From the NCBI GenBank assembly GCA_030272835.1, contig SZOQ01000002.1:83315-147314 (forward strand): a stretch of 64,000 bases of DNA. Direction: 5' to 3'. The notes under the pieces were generated by a model, which was given only the letters and a program-made list of their open reading frames with translations, was not told where the DNA came from and searched no databases. The stretch's first letter is position 1; each line of letters begins with the position of its first letter. The stretch comes from 2-12-FULL-60-25 sp003576745 (GTDB lineage: Bacteria; Patescibacteriota; Patescibacteriia; 2-12-FULL-60-25). Of this stretch, positions 24,868 to 32,790 are shown piece after piece. A program made the position numbers and the translations under genes.

Positions 24868-25536
24868 ATGCCGAAAACAAGAATCCAAAAGGAAACCATC
24901 GTATCCGAACTGTCTGACGCGTTCAAAAAGGCCGCGTCAGTGGCATTCGCCGATTATCGCGGACTGACCGTTTTGCAGGCGGACGAGATGCGGAAGAAAT
25001 TCCGCGACGCCAACGTGGACTATCGCGTGGCGAAAAAGTCGCTGCTTACGCTCGCCGCAAAACAGGCGGGATACGATCTCGATGCAAAGCAGTTCAATGG
25101 CATGGTCGGCGCGGCGTTCGGCCGCGAGGATGAAATCGCTCCGGCAAAAATCCTTGGCGACATGGCCAAAGCCACCGAACATATCACCATCCTTGGCGGT
25201 ATTTTCGAAGGGCAGATTGTCCCACAGGACAAGATGATCGCGCTTTCCAAGCTTCCGTCGAAGCAGCAGCTCCGCGGAATACTGGTGGGCACCATGTATG
25301 CCCCCGTATCTGCATTTGCACGCGTTTTGAACGCCATTCGAGAGGCACGCGAAGCGTCGGAGGTGAAATTAGCCGGAGCCCCGGCCTCTGAAGCGAAGGC
25401 GGAAGAATCCGCGCCGGCAGACGTTCCGGCCGCCGAAGCAGCCGTCGTCGAGGCCCCGAAAGCCGGAGCAGACGCCGCAGAAGCGCCTGCCGACTCTGCT
25501 CAGGAAAACGCAATGAATGAGACTCCTACAGCCTAA
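24868..25536 (+). CDS. rplJ: 50S ribosomal protein L10
   Basis: Stalk base protein that anchors L7/L12 to 23S rRNA. The core is typical (IVSELSDAFKKAASVAFADYRGLTV, YRVAKKSLL, KILGDMAKA, LPSKQQLRGILVGTMYAPVSAF). A roughly 50-residue Ala/Glu/Pro-rich C-terminal extension follows, longer than in E. coli (222 versus about 165 residues) and common in this bacterial group. It is preceded by the leader and followed by rplL. Confidence 0.97.
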   Translation: MPKTRIQKETIVSELSDAFKKAASVAFADYRGLTVLQADEMRKKFRDANVDYRVAKKSLLTLAAKQAGYDLDAKQFNGMVGAAFGREDEIAPAKILGDMAKATEHITILGGIFEGQIVPQDKMIALSKLPSKQQLRGILVGTMYAPVSAFARVLNAIREAREASEVKLAGAPASEAKAEESAPADVPAAEAAVVEAPKAGADAAEAPADSAQENAMNETPTA

Positions 25537-25562
25537 CGAACAATCACGTATTACAAACTCCT

Positions 25563-25970
25563 ATGGACGAAGCAACAAAAACCGAGGTTCAGGTTCCTGA
25601 AAAGTTCAAGAACCTTGTGGAATCCATTGAAAAGCTCTCTGTGCTCGATCTGTCCGAGCTCGTGAAGACGCTGGAAGACAAATTCGGCGTTTCCGCGGCC
25701 GCTCCGGTCGCGATGATGGCCGGAGGCGCTGCCGGCAGTGAAGGCGCCGCCGAGGAAAAGAGCGAATTCAACGTGGAGCTCGCCGAAGCCGGATCCAACA
25801 AAATCGGTGTCATCAAGGCGGTACGCGAAGCCACGGGCCTTGGCCTCAAGGAGGCGAAAGATCTCGTGGATGCCGCTCCGAAAGTTATTAAGGAAGGCGT
25901 CGCCAAAGCCGATGCCGAAGAGATGAAGAAGAAGATCGAGGAAGCCGGGGGTAAAGTAAATCTGAAGTAA
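25563..25970 (+). CDS. rplL: 50S ribosomal protein L7/L12
   Basis: The dimeric stalk protein that recruits translation factors. It has an N-terminal dimerisation helix (IEKLSVLDLSELVKTLEDKFGVSA), an Ala/Gly hinge and a C-terminal domain KIGVIKAVREATGLGLKEAKDLVDAAP...KKIEEAGGKVNLK. Length is 135 residues. A strong terminator follows directly. Confidence 0.98.
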   Translation: MDEATKTEVQVPEKFKNLVESIEKLSVLDLSELVKTLEDKFGVSAAAPVAMMAGGAAGSEGAAEEKSEFNVELAEAGSNKIGVIKAVREATGLGLKEAKDLVDAAPKVIKEGVAKADAEEMKKKIEEAGGKVNLK

Positions 25971-25983
25971 TTGAACAACAAAA

Positions 25984-26011
25984 ACACCCTCCCGGCCGGG
26001 AGGGTGTTTTG
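25984..26011 (+). terminator. Terminator of rplJL
   Basis: Perfect stem ACACCCTCCCGG with CCGGGAGGGTGT and a TTTTG tail, directly behind rplL. Confidence 0.92.
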
Positions 26012-26124
26012 TATGCATGAGACGTCGTTTTGCGCGTGAAAAGAGTGCGGATTCTTCGTTACCTTGCGCGCATCACGGCATGTTTGCGAGATCGGATGGT
26101 TCCGGACATGATGTCCGGCGGTTT

Positions 26125-28221
26125 CTACGGCAGAATCAATTCGTAGATGTTGTTCCCGTCGACGATGTAAAGCGATTTCGTTTCGATATTCACGGCGATA
26201 TCCGTGGGGCCCGTAAAAGCAGGTGACATATATTGGGCCACGAGTTTTCCTTCTTTGGTAAACATGATCACGCGTTTTCCGGTTTGGTCCGCGATAACAA
26301 TATACGGATTGTCCGCGTCCGTCCATATATGATTGCCGTTCGTGAGCGGGGGATCGATGGGAGACAGGGCGAAGCCGTCCTGTCCGCCGCCGTAGTATCG
26401 CGCAACCGATCCGTCGCGTTTTAGTATGTACACGTTGGAATCGATGGCGAGCGATACCGCATCATTCAGTTTTGCCGAGGAGGCTTCCAGATATTTTTGT
26501 CCGGCGCCGAAGCCACCAGAGGCATTCGGGTGGCGCCAAATCTGCTCCGTTCCGGGATCGAGGATGTACAAACGGTTGGCATACACCACCATGTCCGCCG
26601 CGGAGGCGGCTTCGGAACTGCCGAGCGACAGCTCGCTTACGTCTTTGGTGTCCAGGTTTACGGCAAGGAGTTTCCGTTTTTCCGTCATGAGGATGACGGA
26701 CGTTTTTCCTTCGCCGGCGCCGATGATTCTTCCTGATTGTTCGGGCATGTCGATGGTGAAGGTTTCCTGCGAGGCGGGGTTGATGACCACGAGTTTTTCT
26801 CCGGATCGGTCGCTCACAATCAGCCTGCCTTTCACGACAAGAGGGGCGCTCAGTGCGCCGTCCGCCAGGCCGTCCGAAAGGCTATAGATGCGTTTCGGCT
26901 GATCAACCTTCACGATACGGCGGAGTTTTGCGCGCAAGCCTTCCGTTTGTGACCGCAGGCTGTCGATGGCCTGTCTCCGTTCGTCTTTTGCGGCATCGAG
27001 ATTCGCCAGAATATCATCCGCTTCCGCGAGGCTCTTTCGTGCCCGGTCTTCGGAATACACCACCTCGCCCTCTGCACGCTCAATGGTATTTTTTGCCTGG
27101 TCATAGGCGCCGTTCCATGCCGCCTGCTCTGCCGCGACCGCACGCTGATGTTTGACTGCCGATCCGATAATGAGGATGCCGACAAGCAAAAGAAGAGCGC
27201 TCACCATGAGCGTCTTCCGTTTTTTGGAGATCCAGCTTCCGAATCCGTCATTCATGCCGCGCAGGCTCACCATGTTTGCAACATCGCGCGTTTTCTGGCG
27301 GCTCACAAGGCTCCGAAGTTTGCCGAGGAGCCCCAGCGGTCCGCCGACAATCGGTGCTTGCGGTTCGCCTTTGGACGTATCCGCATTCTGGGGAGCGATG
27401 GTCGGTCCGAGATGCTTGGTTGTTTCCGTTTCCGTCTTTCGGAGGTTCAAAATGCTGGCCGTGCTCCCGATGCGTTCCTTGAGCGTTTGTTGCGCAGGTT
27501 CTTCCGCAGGCAGTGAGGTGATGACGGTGGCCACGAAGTCGTCGGGGATGCCGCGCCGCTCCAGGTCTTGTTTGATCTCGAGCGATGCCGTGACGGGCGG
27601 CAAGGTGGTGAGCCGTTCCTTGATGCGCAATTCATTCCGGATTCGTTCAAAGTTGCGCGACCCTGCAATGAGAATGTCTCCCTCCTTAAAGTCCCCGCAG
27701 ATGATACTCGAGAAAAATTTTTGCGGATCCACCTCTGGCGGCTGGTCGAGCGATCCCAGGAGGTCGAATGTCCGATAACTTCCATCCGTTTGTTTTTGGA
27801 GGAACATGTTCATGAGGCTTCCGTAACCGGCCATACACAAATGGTCGTCGGAAAGCTCGATGACGAAGACATTCATGCGATTCCAGTTGATCGGCGTCTG
27901 TGCCGTGTTCAGGAAATCTGCAATGGCCTGGTTTAAATTCTGTACGATCTTTTCGAATCGGGTCACGGGATCGTGCTCCACGCCTGATAAAAGATTTCTG
28001 GAATGTTCCGCTTCATTGTTCAGCGCGTCGATGAATTGATCATAAACATATCCAATGCTCTCGATGTCTGTGAGAACCAGAAGAATAGGGCCTCGCTTCA
28101 TGGGGCCGGTGGATTCGAAACGAAAAATGCCGACGATTTTATCGTCAATTTGGCTGTTCGCGAATTCAATGTCGGTAATTCTGAACAGCGGCTTTTTCTG
28201 GCTCTTTTTTTGCATTTCCAT
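26125..28221 (-). CDS. PP2C-like / transmembrane / beta-propeller protein
   Basis: A 698-residue protein of unusual build. Residues about 1-220 resemble a PPM/PP2C phosphatase fold (FVIELSDDHLCMAGYGSLMNMFL, GDFKEGDILIAGSRNF), although the metal-binding aspartates are not clear, so it may be inactive. After a linker, a transmembrane helix (TLMVSALLLLVGILIIG) is followed by a coiled coil rich in Glu/Lys/Arg and a C-terminal propeller of repeating VYANRLYILDPGTEQIW-like blades. The sensor-like outside and phosphatase-like inside suggest signalling. The start is placed at ATG 28221, nine bases after a TATACT box; ATG 28245 would add eight residues. Confidence 0.75.
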   Translation of the reverse strand: MEMQKKSQKKPLFRITDIEFANSQIDDKIVGIFRFESTGPMKRGPILLVLTDIESIGYVYDQFIDALNNEAEHSRNLLSGVEHDPVTRFEKIVQNLNQAIADFLNTAQTPINWNRMNVFVIELSDDHLCMAGYGSLMNMFLQKQTDGSYRTFDLLGSLDQPPEVDPQKFFSSIICGDFKEGDILIAGSRNFERIRNELRIKERLTTLPPVTASLEIKQDLERRGIPDDFVATVITSLPAEEPAQQTLKERIGSTASILNLRKTETETTKHLGPTIAPQNADTSKGEPQAPIVGGPLGLLGKLRSLVSRQKTRDVANMVSLRGMNDGFGSWISKKRKTLMVSALLLLVGILIIGSAVKHQRAVAAEQAAWNGAYDQAKNTIERAEGEVVYSEDRARKSLAEADDILANLDAAKDERRQAIDSLRSQTEGLRAKLRRIVKVDQPKRIYSLSDGLADGALSAPLVVKGRLIVSDRSGEKLVVINPASQETFTIDMPEQSGRIIGAGEGKTSVILMTEKRKLLAVNLDTKDVSELSLGSSEAASAADMVVYANRLYILDPGTEQIWRHPNASGGFGAGQKYLEASSAKLNDAVSLAIDSNVYILKRDGSVARYYGGGQDGFALSPIDPPLTNGNHIWTDADNPYIVIADQTGKRVIMFTKEGKLVAQYMSPAFTGPTDIAVNIETKSLYIVDGNNIYELILP

Positions 28222-28230
28222 GCTACGGGA

Positions 28231-28260
28231 AGTATAGGCGTCCATGCGGCAGACGTCGAG
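28231..28260 (-). promoter_or_regulatory. Possible promoter of the PP2C-like gene
   Basis: Reading the minus strand, CTCGAC is followed after about 18 bases by TATACT (AGTATA on the plus strand, 28231-28236). This places the transcript start almost at ATG 28221, so the mRNA could be leaderless. No ribosome site precedes that ATG, which fits. The -35 box is weak. Confidence 0.4.
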
Positions 28261-28338
28261 AGCCATTGAAGCAGTTTCGCAAGGGCAGAACCACCCCCTT
28301 GTCAAGAACTGAATGCCACGGCAGGATAGGGGTAGTCT

Positions 28339-28932
28339 ATGCTCGAACACCTTTTTGGTTCACGGACTCGGGTAAAGCTGATTGCGCTTTTTTTGAGCCA
28401 GCCGGAGGATCCGATTTTTGTTCGTGAAGTTACCCGGCGCATCAATACGCAAATCAACGCCGTCCGTCGCGAGCTTGCCAATCTTACGACGTTCGGACTG
28501 ATCATGGAGTCTCGAGATATTCCTGATGACGGGGAAAAGAAGCGTCCCGGCCTGAAGCGAAAATATTACAAACTGAACGCGATGTTTCCGCTTCTGCCCG
28601 AAGTGCGTTCGCTCATGACTAAGGCGCAGCTTTTGGTGGAACACAAAATCGATAAGGAGCTTCTTTCGCATGACGGCGTAAAATATGCGGCCCTCATGGG
28701 TGCGTTCTTGGGCTCTTCCGCTCCCGTTGATTTGTTCGTCGTCGGCTCCATTGATCGGACCACGCTTCAGCGCATTGTCGACAAAATGCAAAAGGCCGTA
28801 GGCCAGGAAATCAATTACACCGTTCTGTCCGTGAAGGAATACCAGTACCGGAAGGAAATGTCCGATAAATTCCTGTATAGTATTTTCGATGCGCCGAAAA
28901 ACGAGGTCGTCAACCGGCTCGACACCGAATAG
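28339..28932 (+). CDS. Winged-helix regulator with nucleotidyltransferase-like domain
   Basis: A 197-residue protein. The N-terminal 75 residues form a winged helix (LFGSRTRVKLIALFLSQPED, FVREVTRRINTQINAVRRELANLTTFGLI). Residues about 105-190 look like a minimal nucleotidyltransferase-like domain (DKELLSHDGVKYAALMGAFL, DLFVVGSIDRTTLQRIVDKM, INYTVLSVKEYQYR), but the usual GS-x-DxD catalytic pattern is incomplete. A role as a DNA-binding sensor is inferred. It is divergent from the PP2C-like gene, so the roughly 95 bp between them may be co-regulated. Confidence 0.8.
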   Translation: MLEHLFGSRTRVKLIALFLSQPEDPIFVREVTRRINTQINAVRRELANLTTFGLIMESRDIPDDGEKKRPGLKRKYYKLNAMFPLLPEVRSLMTKAQLLVEHKIDKELLSHDGVKYAALMGAFLGSSAPVDLFVVGSIDRTTLQRIVDKMQKAVGQEINYTVLSVKEYQYRKEMSDKFLYSIFDAPKNEVVNRLDTE

Positions 28933-28939
28933 ATCGAAT

Positions 28940-29317
28940 ATGTGGCTGTTCGTGGATACGAGCGAGCGCGATTTTGCGCGCGTCGCGCTCCTTGGACCCC
29001 GTATTGTGATACGAACGGCAACGGGAAGGGGACGCGTTCTCCATGCTCTGTCCGCCGTCCTCCCTGCGCGGCGATTGTCCGCCGTTTCCGGCGTGTGCGT
29101 GGTAGCAGGACCCGGGCCGTTTTCCGCGGTTCGCTCGGGCGTCCTCGTCGGCAATCTCCTCGCCCGCGTCCTCGGGGTGCCGCTTATGCGGATTCTCAAG
29201 GACGACGCGTCGGATCTCCGGCGGGTGCAAGCGCGGCTCCGCGAAGGGTATCTTCGTCCGGTGGCCTATGTTTCGCCCATCTACGATGCCGAGCCCAATA
29301 TTACCTGCCGCCCATGA
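28940..29317 (+). CDS. Short TsaB-like protein (t6A tRNA modification)
   Basis: The 125-residue protein has the TsaB/YeaZ core: LFVDTSERDFARVAL at the N-terminus and VVAGPGPFSAVRSGVLVGNLLARVLGVPL in the middle. TsaB normally has about 220 residues and two ASKHA lobes; only the first lobe is here. TsaB dimerises with TsaD for threonylcarbamoyladenosine synthesis. Shortened copies occur in reduced genomes, so it may still be functional. The stop overlaps the next start (ATGA). Confidence 0.8.
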   Translation: MWLFVDTSERDFARVALLGPRIVIRTATGRGRVLHALSAVLPARRLSAVSGVCVVAGPGPFSAVRSGVLVGNLLARVLGVPLMRILKDDASDLRRVQARLREGYLRPVAYVSPIYDAEPNITCRP

Positions 29318-30804
29318 TACATTCGATGAATGAACGCCTCATTCGATCCATTCCCGGCCTCCTTATTTGGACGACACTTCTTGGATCTCTCGTGTTTTCC
29401 TATCTCGCGCCGATTTGGGTGATCTATTTTATCATTATCTTTGACTTATACTGGCTTTTTCGTATCGTATATTACATTCCGTTTCTTTTGGTCGCTTGGT
29501 ACCGTTACCGCAGGGACATACGGCGGAACTGGCAGGCCGATGTTATGCAGATCGAGGGATATGGCCGTATCCGTCATCTCATCTTCCTTCCCACCTACAG
29601 GGAAGATATCGGCGTTGTCCGGGAAACGCTTCGGAACCTTACGCGTTCGGCTCTGCCGAGCGACCGCATGATCATTTGTCTCGCAGGCGAAGAACGCGAC
29701 CGCGAACGCTTCGCGGCCATCGCCGAGGCCATGAAGCGGGAATTCGGCTCTTCTTTTTTGTCGCTCATCACGACGGAGCACCCCGCGGATCTCCCGGACG
29801 AGATTCCCGGAAAGGGGAGCAATCTCAACTGGGCCGCGCATCAGATGGTGCCGGTCATTGAATCCCTGGGCATCCGTCCCGAAGACCTGATCGTGTCCTC
29901 CTTCGATATCGATACGCAGGCGCATGAGCAGTATTTTTCCTGCCTGACGCATACATATCTCACCGTCGCTGACCCTACGCGGAGCTCCTATCAGCCGATC
30001 GCGCTCTATAACAATAATTTGTGGGAAGCCAAAGCGCCGGTCCGCGTGGCTATGTTCGGCACCACGTTCTGGCTCTTGTCGGAGCTTGCGCGGCCGGAGA
30101 GAGCGCTCACGTTTTCTTCTCATTCCATGAGCTGGCGCATGCTGTTGGACGTAGGATTCTGGCAAAAAGACATCGTGTCGGAAGATTCGCGTATTTTTCT
30201 TCAGGCACTCGTGAAGTATCACGGCGATTACCGCGTGACGCCCCTGTATTTGCCCGTATCCATGGATTCCGTGGATAGCGTGAATTACGCGAGCTCGCTT
30301 CGAGCGCTCTATAAGCAAATTCGACGCTGGGCATGGGGCGTGGAGAATTTTTCGTACATGGTCGAGCATTTCCACAAAGACCGTATCATGCCGTTCCGCG
30401 TGAAATTCAGTTTTTTGTTCAAACAGCTTGAGGGTTCATATACTTGGGCCACGGCTCCCGTCATTATTACACTTTTAGGCCAGCTGCCCTTCTGGCTCGC
30501 ATCGGAGCACTATCGATCCTTTGCTATTTTTCAGAATACGCCGTTTACGCTCCAGCGTCTTATGCAGCTTGCGCTCGTGGGGGTATTCGTCTCTGCCGCC
30601 TTAGCGCTCACGCTCCTGCCGCCCCGTCCGGCACATGTCCCGCGGCATCGGGCATTCGCCGTCATTCTTCTTCAGTGGCTTCTCCTGCCTGTTACCTTCG
30701 TCGTGTTCGGATCGATTCCGGCCATCGATGCTCAAACGAGATATCTTCTTGGCGGACGCTTCCGTCTGGGCTTCAATGTGTCGGCCAAGCGCAAGCTCGG
30801 CTGA
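29314..30804 (+). CDS. Processive-type GT2 membrane glycosyltransferase
   Basis: A 496-residue membrane enzyme of glycosyltransferase family 2, cellulose-synthase-like layout. Two N-terminal helices (about 14-60) precede a cytoplasmic GT-A domain with SSFDIDTQ (about 196), a GKGSNLNWA acceptor loop, SEDSRIF (about 290) and QIRRWAWG (about 335), matching the D, DxD, ED and Q/RxxRW motifs. Two or more C-terminal helices follow. It probably extends or transfers a polysaccharide. It starts within the TsaB stop codon. Confidence 0.9.
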   Translation: MIHSMNERLIRSIPGLLIWTTLLGSLVFSYLAPIWVIYFIIIFDLYWLFRIVYYIPFLLVAWYRYRRDIRRNWQADVMQIEGYGRIRHLIFLPTYREDIGVVRETLRNLTRSALPSDRMIICLAGEERDRERFAAIAEAMKREFGSSFLSLITTEHPADLPDEIPGKGSNLNWAAHQMVPVIESLGIRPEDLIVSSFDIDTQAHEQYFSCLTHTYLTVADPTRSSYQPIALYNNNLWEAKAPVRVAMFGTTFWLLSELARPERALTFSSHSMSWRMLLDVGFWQKDIVSEDSRIFLQALVKYHGDYRVTPLYLPVSMDSVDSVNYASSLRALYKQIRRWAWGVENFSYMVEHFHKDRIMPFRVKFSFLFKQLEGSYTWATAPVIITLLGQLPFWLASEHYRSFAIFQNTPFTLQRLMQLALVGVFVSAALALTLLPPRPAHVPRHRAFAVILLQWLLLPVTFVVFGSIPAIDAQTRYLLGGRFRLGFNVSAKRKLG

Positions 30805-30822
30805 GGCGTCTGCACTCCTCTT

Positions 30823-31878
30823 ATGGAACCGGCCAAAACCCTTGTCGTAAATGTGGTGACGTGGAATTCTGCGCGTTTTTTGCCGCATCTGTTCGAATCG
30901 ATCGCGGCGCAGACCACGAACGCTTTTACGGTGACCGTCGTGGATAATGCCTCGAGCGACGGTACGCTCGCATGGCTCCGGGAAAAGGCTCGGGGCGTTC
31001 CCGTCCTGAAGAATTTTCGCAATGGAGGGTTTGCGCGAGCGCATAATCAGGCCATTGCCTTTGCGCTTCAGCGCTGGGAAGCGGAAGGCGCGCTGGACCG
31101 GAAATACATTTTGGTACTGAACCCGGACATCCTGCTTGCGCCCACCTGCATCGCGCAGTTGCTTTCTTTTATGGATACGCATCCCGACGTGGATATGGCC
31201 GGGCCGAAGCTTCTCCGCGCCGATCGCCGGACAAATGAAGACGGAGAGATTGTCGATATCGAACGATCTTCTCTCATCGATTCCGCCGGCATATCTCTTT
31301 TGAAAAGCCGGCGTGTTATCGACCGCGGGGCGGGAGAAAAGGATTCCGGGCAGTATGATGGAGGAGAGCCGTTCGGCATTTCGGGAGCCGCCATGCTCCT
31401 CCGCGCGTCTGTGATTCCGAGCATCGTGCTCCAAAACGGCGAGGTCTTTGATGAAGATTTTTTTGCCTATAAGGAAGATGCGGATCTTTCCTGGCGTTTC
31501 CGGCTTTTGGGAAAACGCATCGCGTTCGTGCCCGGCGCAGTCGCGTGGCATCATCGAACCGCCCGCGCATCCCGGGGCGGCTTGATCGAGCAGTATGCTA
31601 TTCGGCGGAATCGAGCATCCGTCATTATGAAATATTCTCGGAGAAATCAGTTATGGCTTGAGTGGAAGAACGATGATGCCGGAAGCCGCCTTCTGCATTT
31701 TCCCTGGATTGCGGCGGAAAAAATACGACGCGTCTGCGCCGCCACGCTGTTTCCGTCATCCGCTGTTCCCGCATTGTTTGAAGCTTGGGCGGGATTCGGA
31801 CGCATGCGGCGCAAACGGAAAGAACTTTTGACCCGTCGCCGTTTATCCCCGGGACAGATCCGCGCGCTGTTCTCGTAA
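30823..31878 (+). CDS. GT2 glycosyltransferase, rhamnosyltransferase-like
   Basis: A 351-residue cytoplasmic or membrane-associated GT-A enzyme. VVDNASSDGTLAWL (about 40-53) binds the nucleotide sugar, LNPDILLAPTCIAQLL near 105 holds the metal site, and DEDFFAYKEDADLSWRFRLLG near 210-230 is the conserved catalytic ED segment. The overall pattern is that of WbbL/rhamnosyltransferase relatives. It lies in a run of three glycosyltransferase genes with 1-18 bp gaps. Confidence 0.9.
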   Translation: MEPAKTLVVNVVTWNSARFLPHLFESIAAQTTNAFTVTVVDNASSDGTLAWLREKARGVPVLKNFRNGGFARAHNQAIAFALQRWEAEGALDRKYILVLNPDILLAPTCIAQLLSFMDTHPDVDMAGPKLLRADRRTNEDGEIVDIERSSLIDSAGISLLKSRRVIDRGAGEKDSGQYDGGEPFGISGAAMLLRASVIPSIVLQNGEVFDEDFFAYKEDADLSWRFRLLGKRIAFVPGAVAWHHRTARASRGGLIEQYAIRRNRASVIMKYSRRNQLWLEWKNDDAGSRLLHFPWIAAEKIRRVCAATLFPSSAVPALFEAWAGFGRMRRKRKELLTRRRLSPGQIRALFS

Positions 31879-31879
31879 T

Positions 31880-32761
31880 ATGGCCGAAACGCCGAAGGTT
31901 TCTTTTATCACGGTCTGCTATCGCACGCCGAATCTCATCCGCGTCCTTTTGAAAGGAATCGAACGCGCGAATTTTTCTTTTCCGTTCGAATATTTTCTTG
32001 TGGATAACGGGCAAGACGGGACAGCGGCGATGGTTCGCGAGCGTTTTCCGTGGGTGACGGTGCTCGCCCCCGGCGCGAATGTGGGGTTCGCACGGGGGAA
32101 TAATCTGGCATTCCGGCGCGCCGCCGGAACGTATTGCATGCTCGTCAATCCCGACCTAACCGTGTTCCCCGGGCAAATGGAGGCGCTGCTGGCATTCGCC
32201 GATACCCATCCCGATATCGGCATGGCGGGCCCGCGCATCGAGAACCCCAATGGCACGCGGCAGGAAACGTGTACACGGTTTCCGACTCCGCTCACGCCGG
32301 TATGCAGCCGCACCGTTCTCGGAAAACTCCCCTGGGGCCGTTCCGTCATTGACAGATATCTTATGCGCGATATTCCGCATGACGAGCCGCACGACGCCGA
32401 CGGCCTGTACGGATCCGCCATCCTCATCCGTCGTTCCGTCCTTGAGGATGTCGGATATTTCGACGAAGGATTCTTTATGTACTATGAGGATGTGGACCTG
32501 TGCCGCCGCGTGTGGGAGCGGGGCTGGCGGGTCACGTATGCGCCGGTAGCCCGATTTGTGCATTATCACCAGCGCGAAAGCCTGGTTCGCACGCCGCTGG
32601 ACCTGTTTACGAACCGCCTGCTACGCATTCATATCGCAAGTGGTGTACGATACTTCTGGAAATACCGGAATACGCCGTTCCCGGCGCGCCGTATCGTATC
32701 CGAACGATCCGTCGAAAGCGCACAGACGGCGCCAACAGAAACGCCGTCATCTCTATCTTAA
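31880..32761 (+). CDS. GT2 glycosyltransferase
   Basis: A 293-residue GT-A enzyme, related to the preceding gene. Motifs are VSFITVCYRTPNLIRVLL at the start, LVDNGQDGT, NVGFARGNNLAFRRA, LVNPDLTVFPGQ and DEGFFMYYEDVDLCRRVWERG. It begins 1 base after the stop of its neighbour. The pair probably adds successive sugars to one glycan. Confidence 0.9.
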   Translation: MAETPKVSFITVCYRTPNLIRVLLKGIERANFSFPFEYFLVDNGQDGTAAMVRERFPWVTVLAPGANVGFARGNNLAFRRAAGTYCMLVNPDLTVFPGQMEALLAFADTHPDIGMAGPRIENPNGTRQETCTRFPTPLTPVCSRTVLGKLPWGRSVIDRYLMRDIPHDEPHDADGLYGSAILIRRSVLEDVGYFDEGFFMYYEDVDLCRRVWERGWRVTYAPVARFVHYHQRESLVRTPLDLFTNRLLRIHIASGVRYFWKYRNTPFPARRIVSERSVESAQTAPTETPSSLS

Positions 32762-32790
32762 GGGACATGGCGACATGATTCTTGAGGGGC

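Noticed and set aside
26012..26124. Short gap between rplL terminator and the PP2C-like gene end
   Set aside because: About 110 bases with no gene, hairpin with T-run or repeat that I could support.
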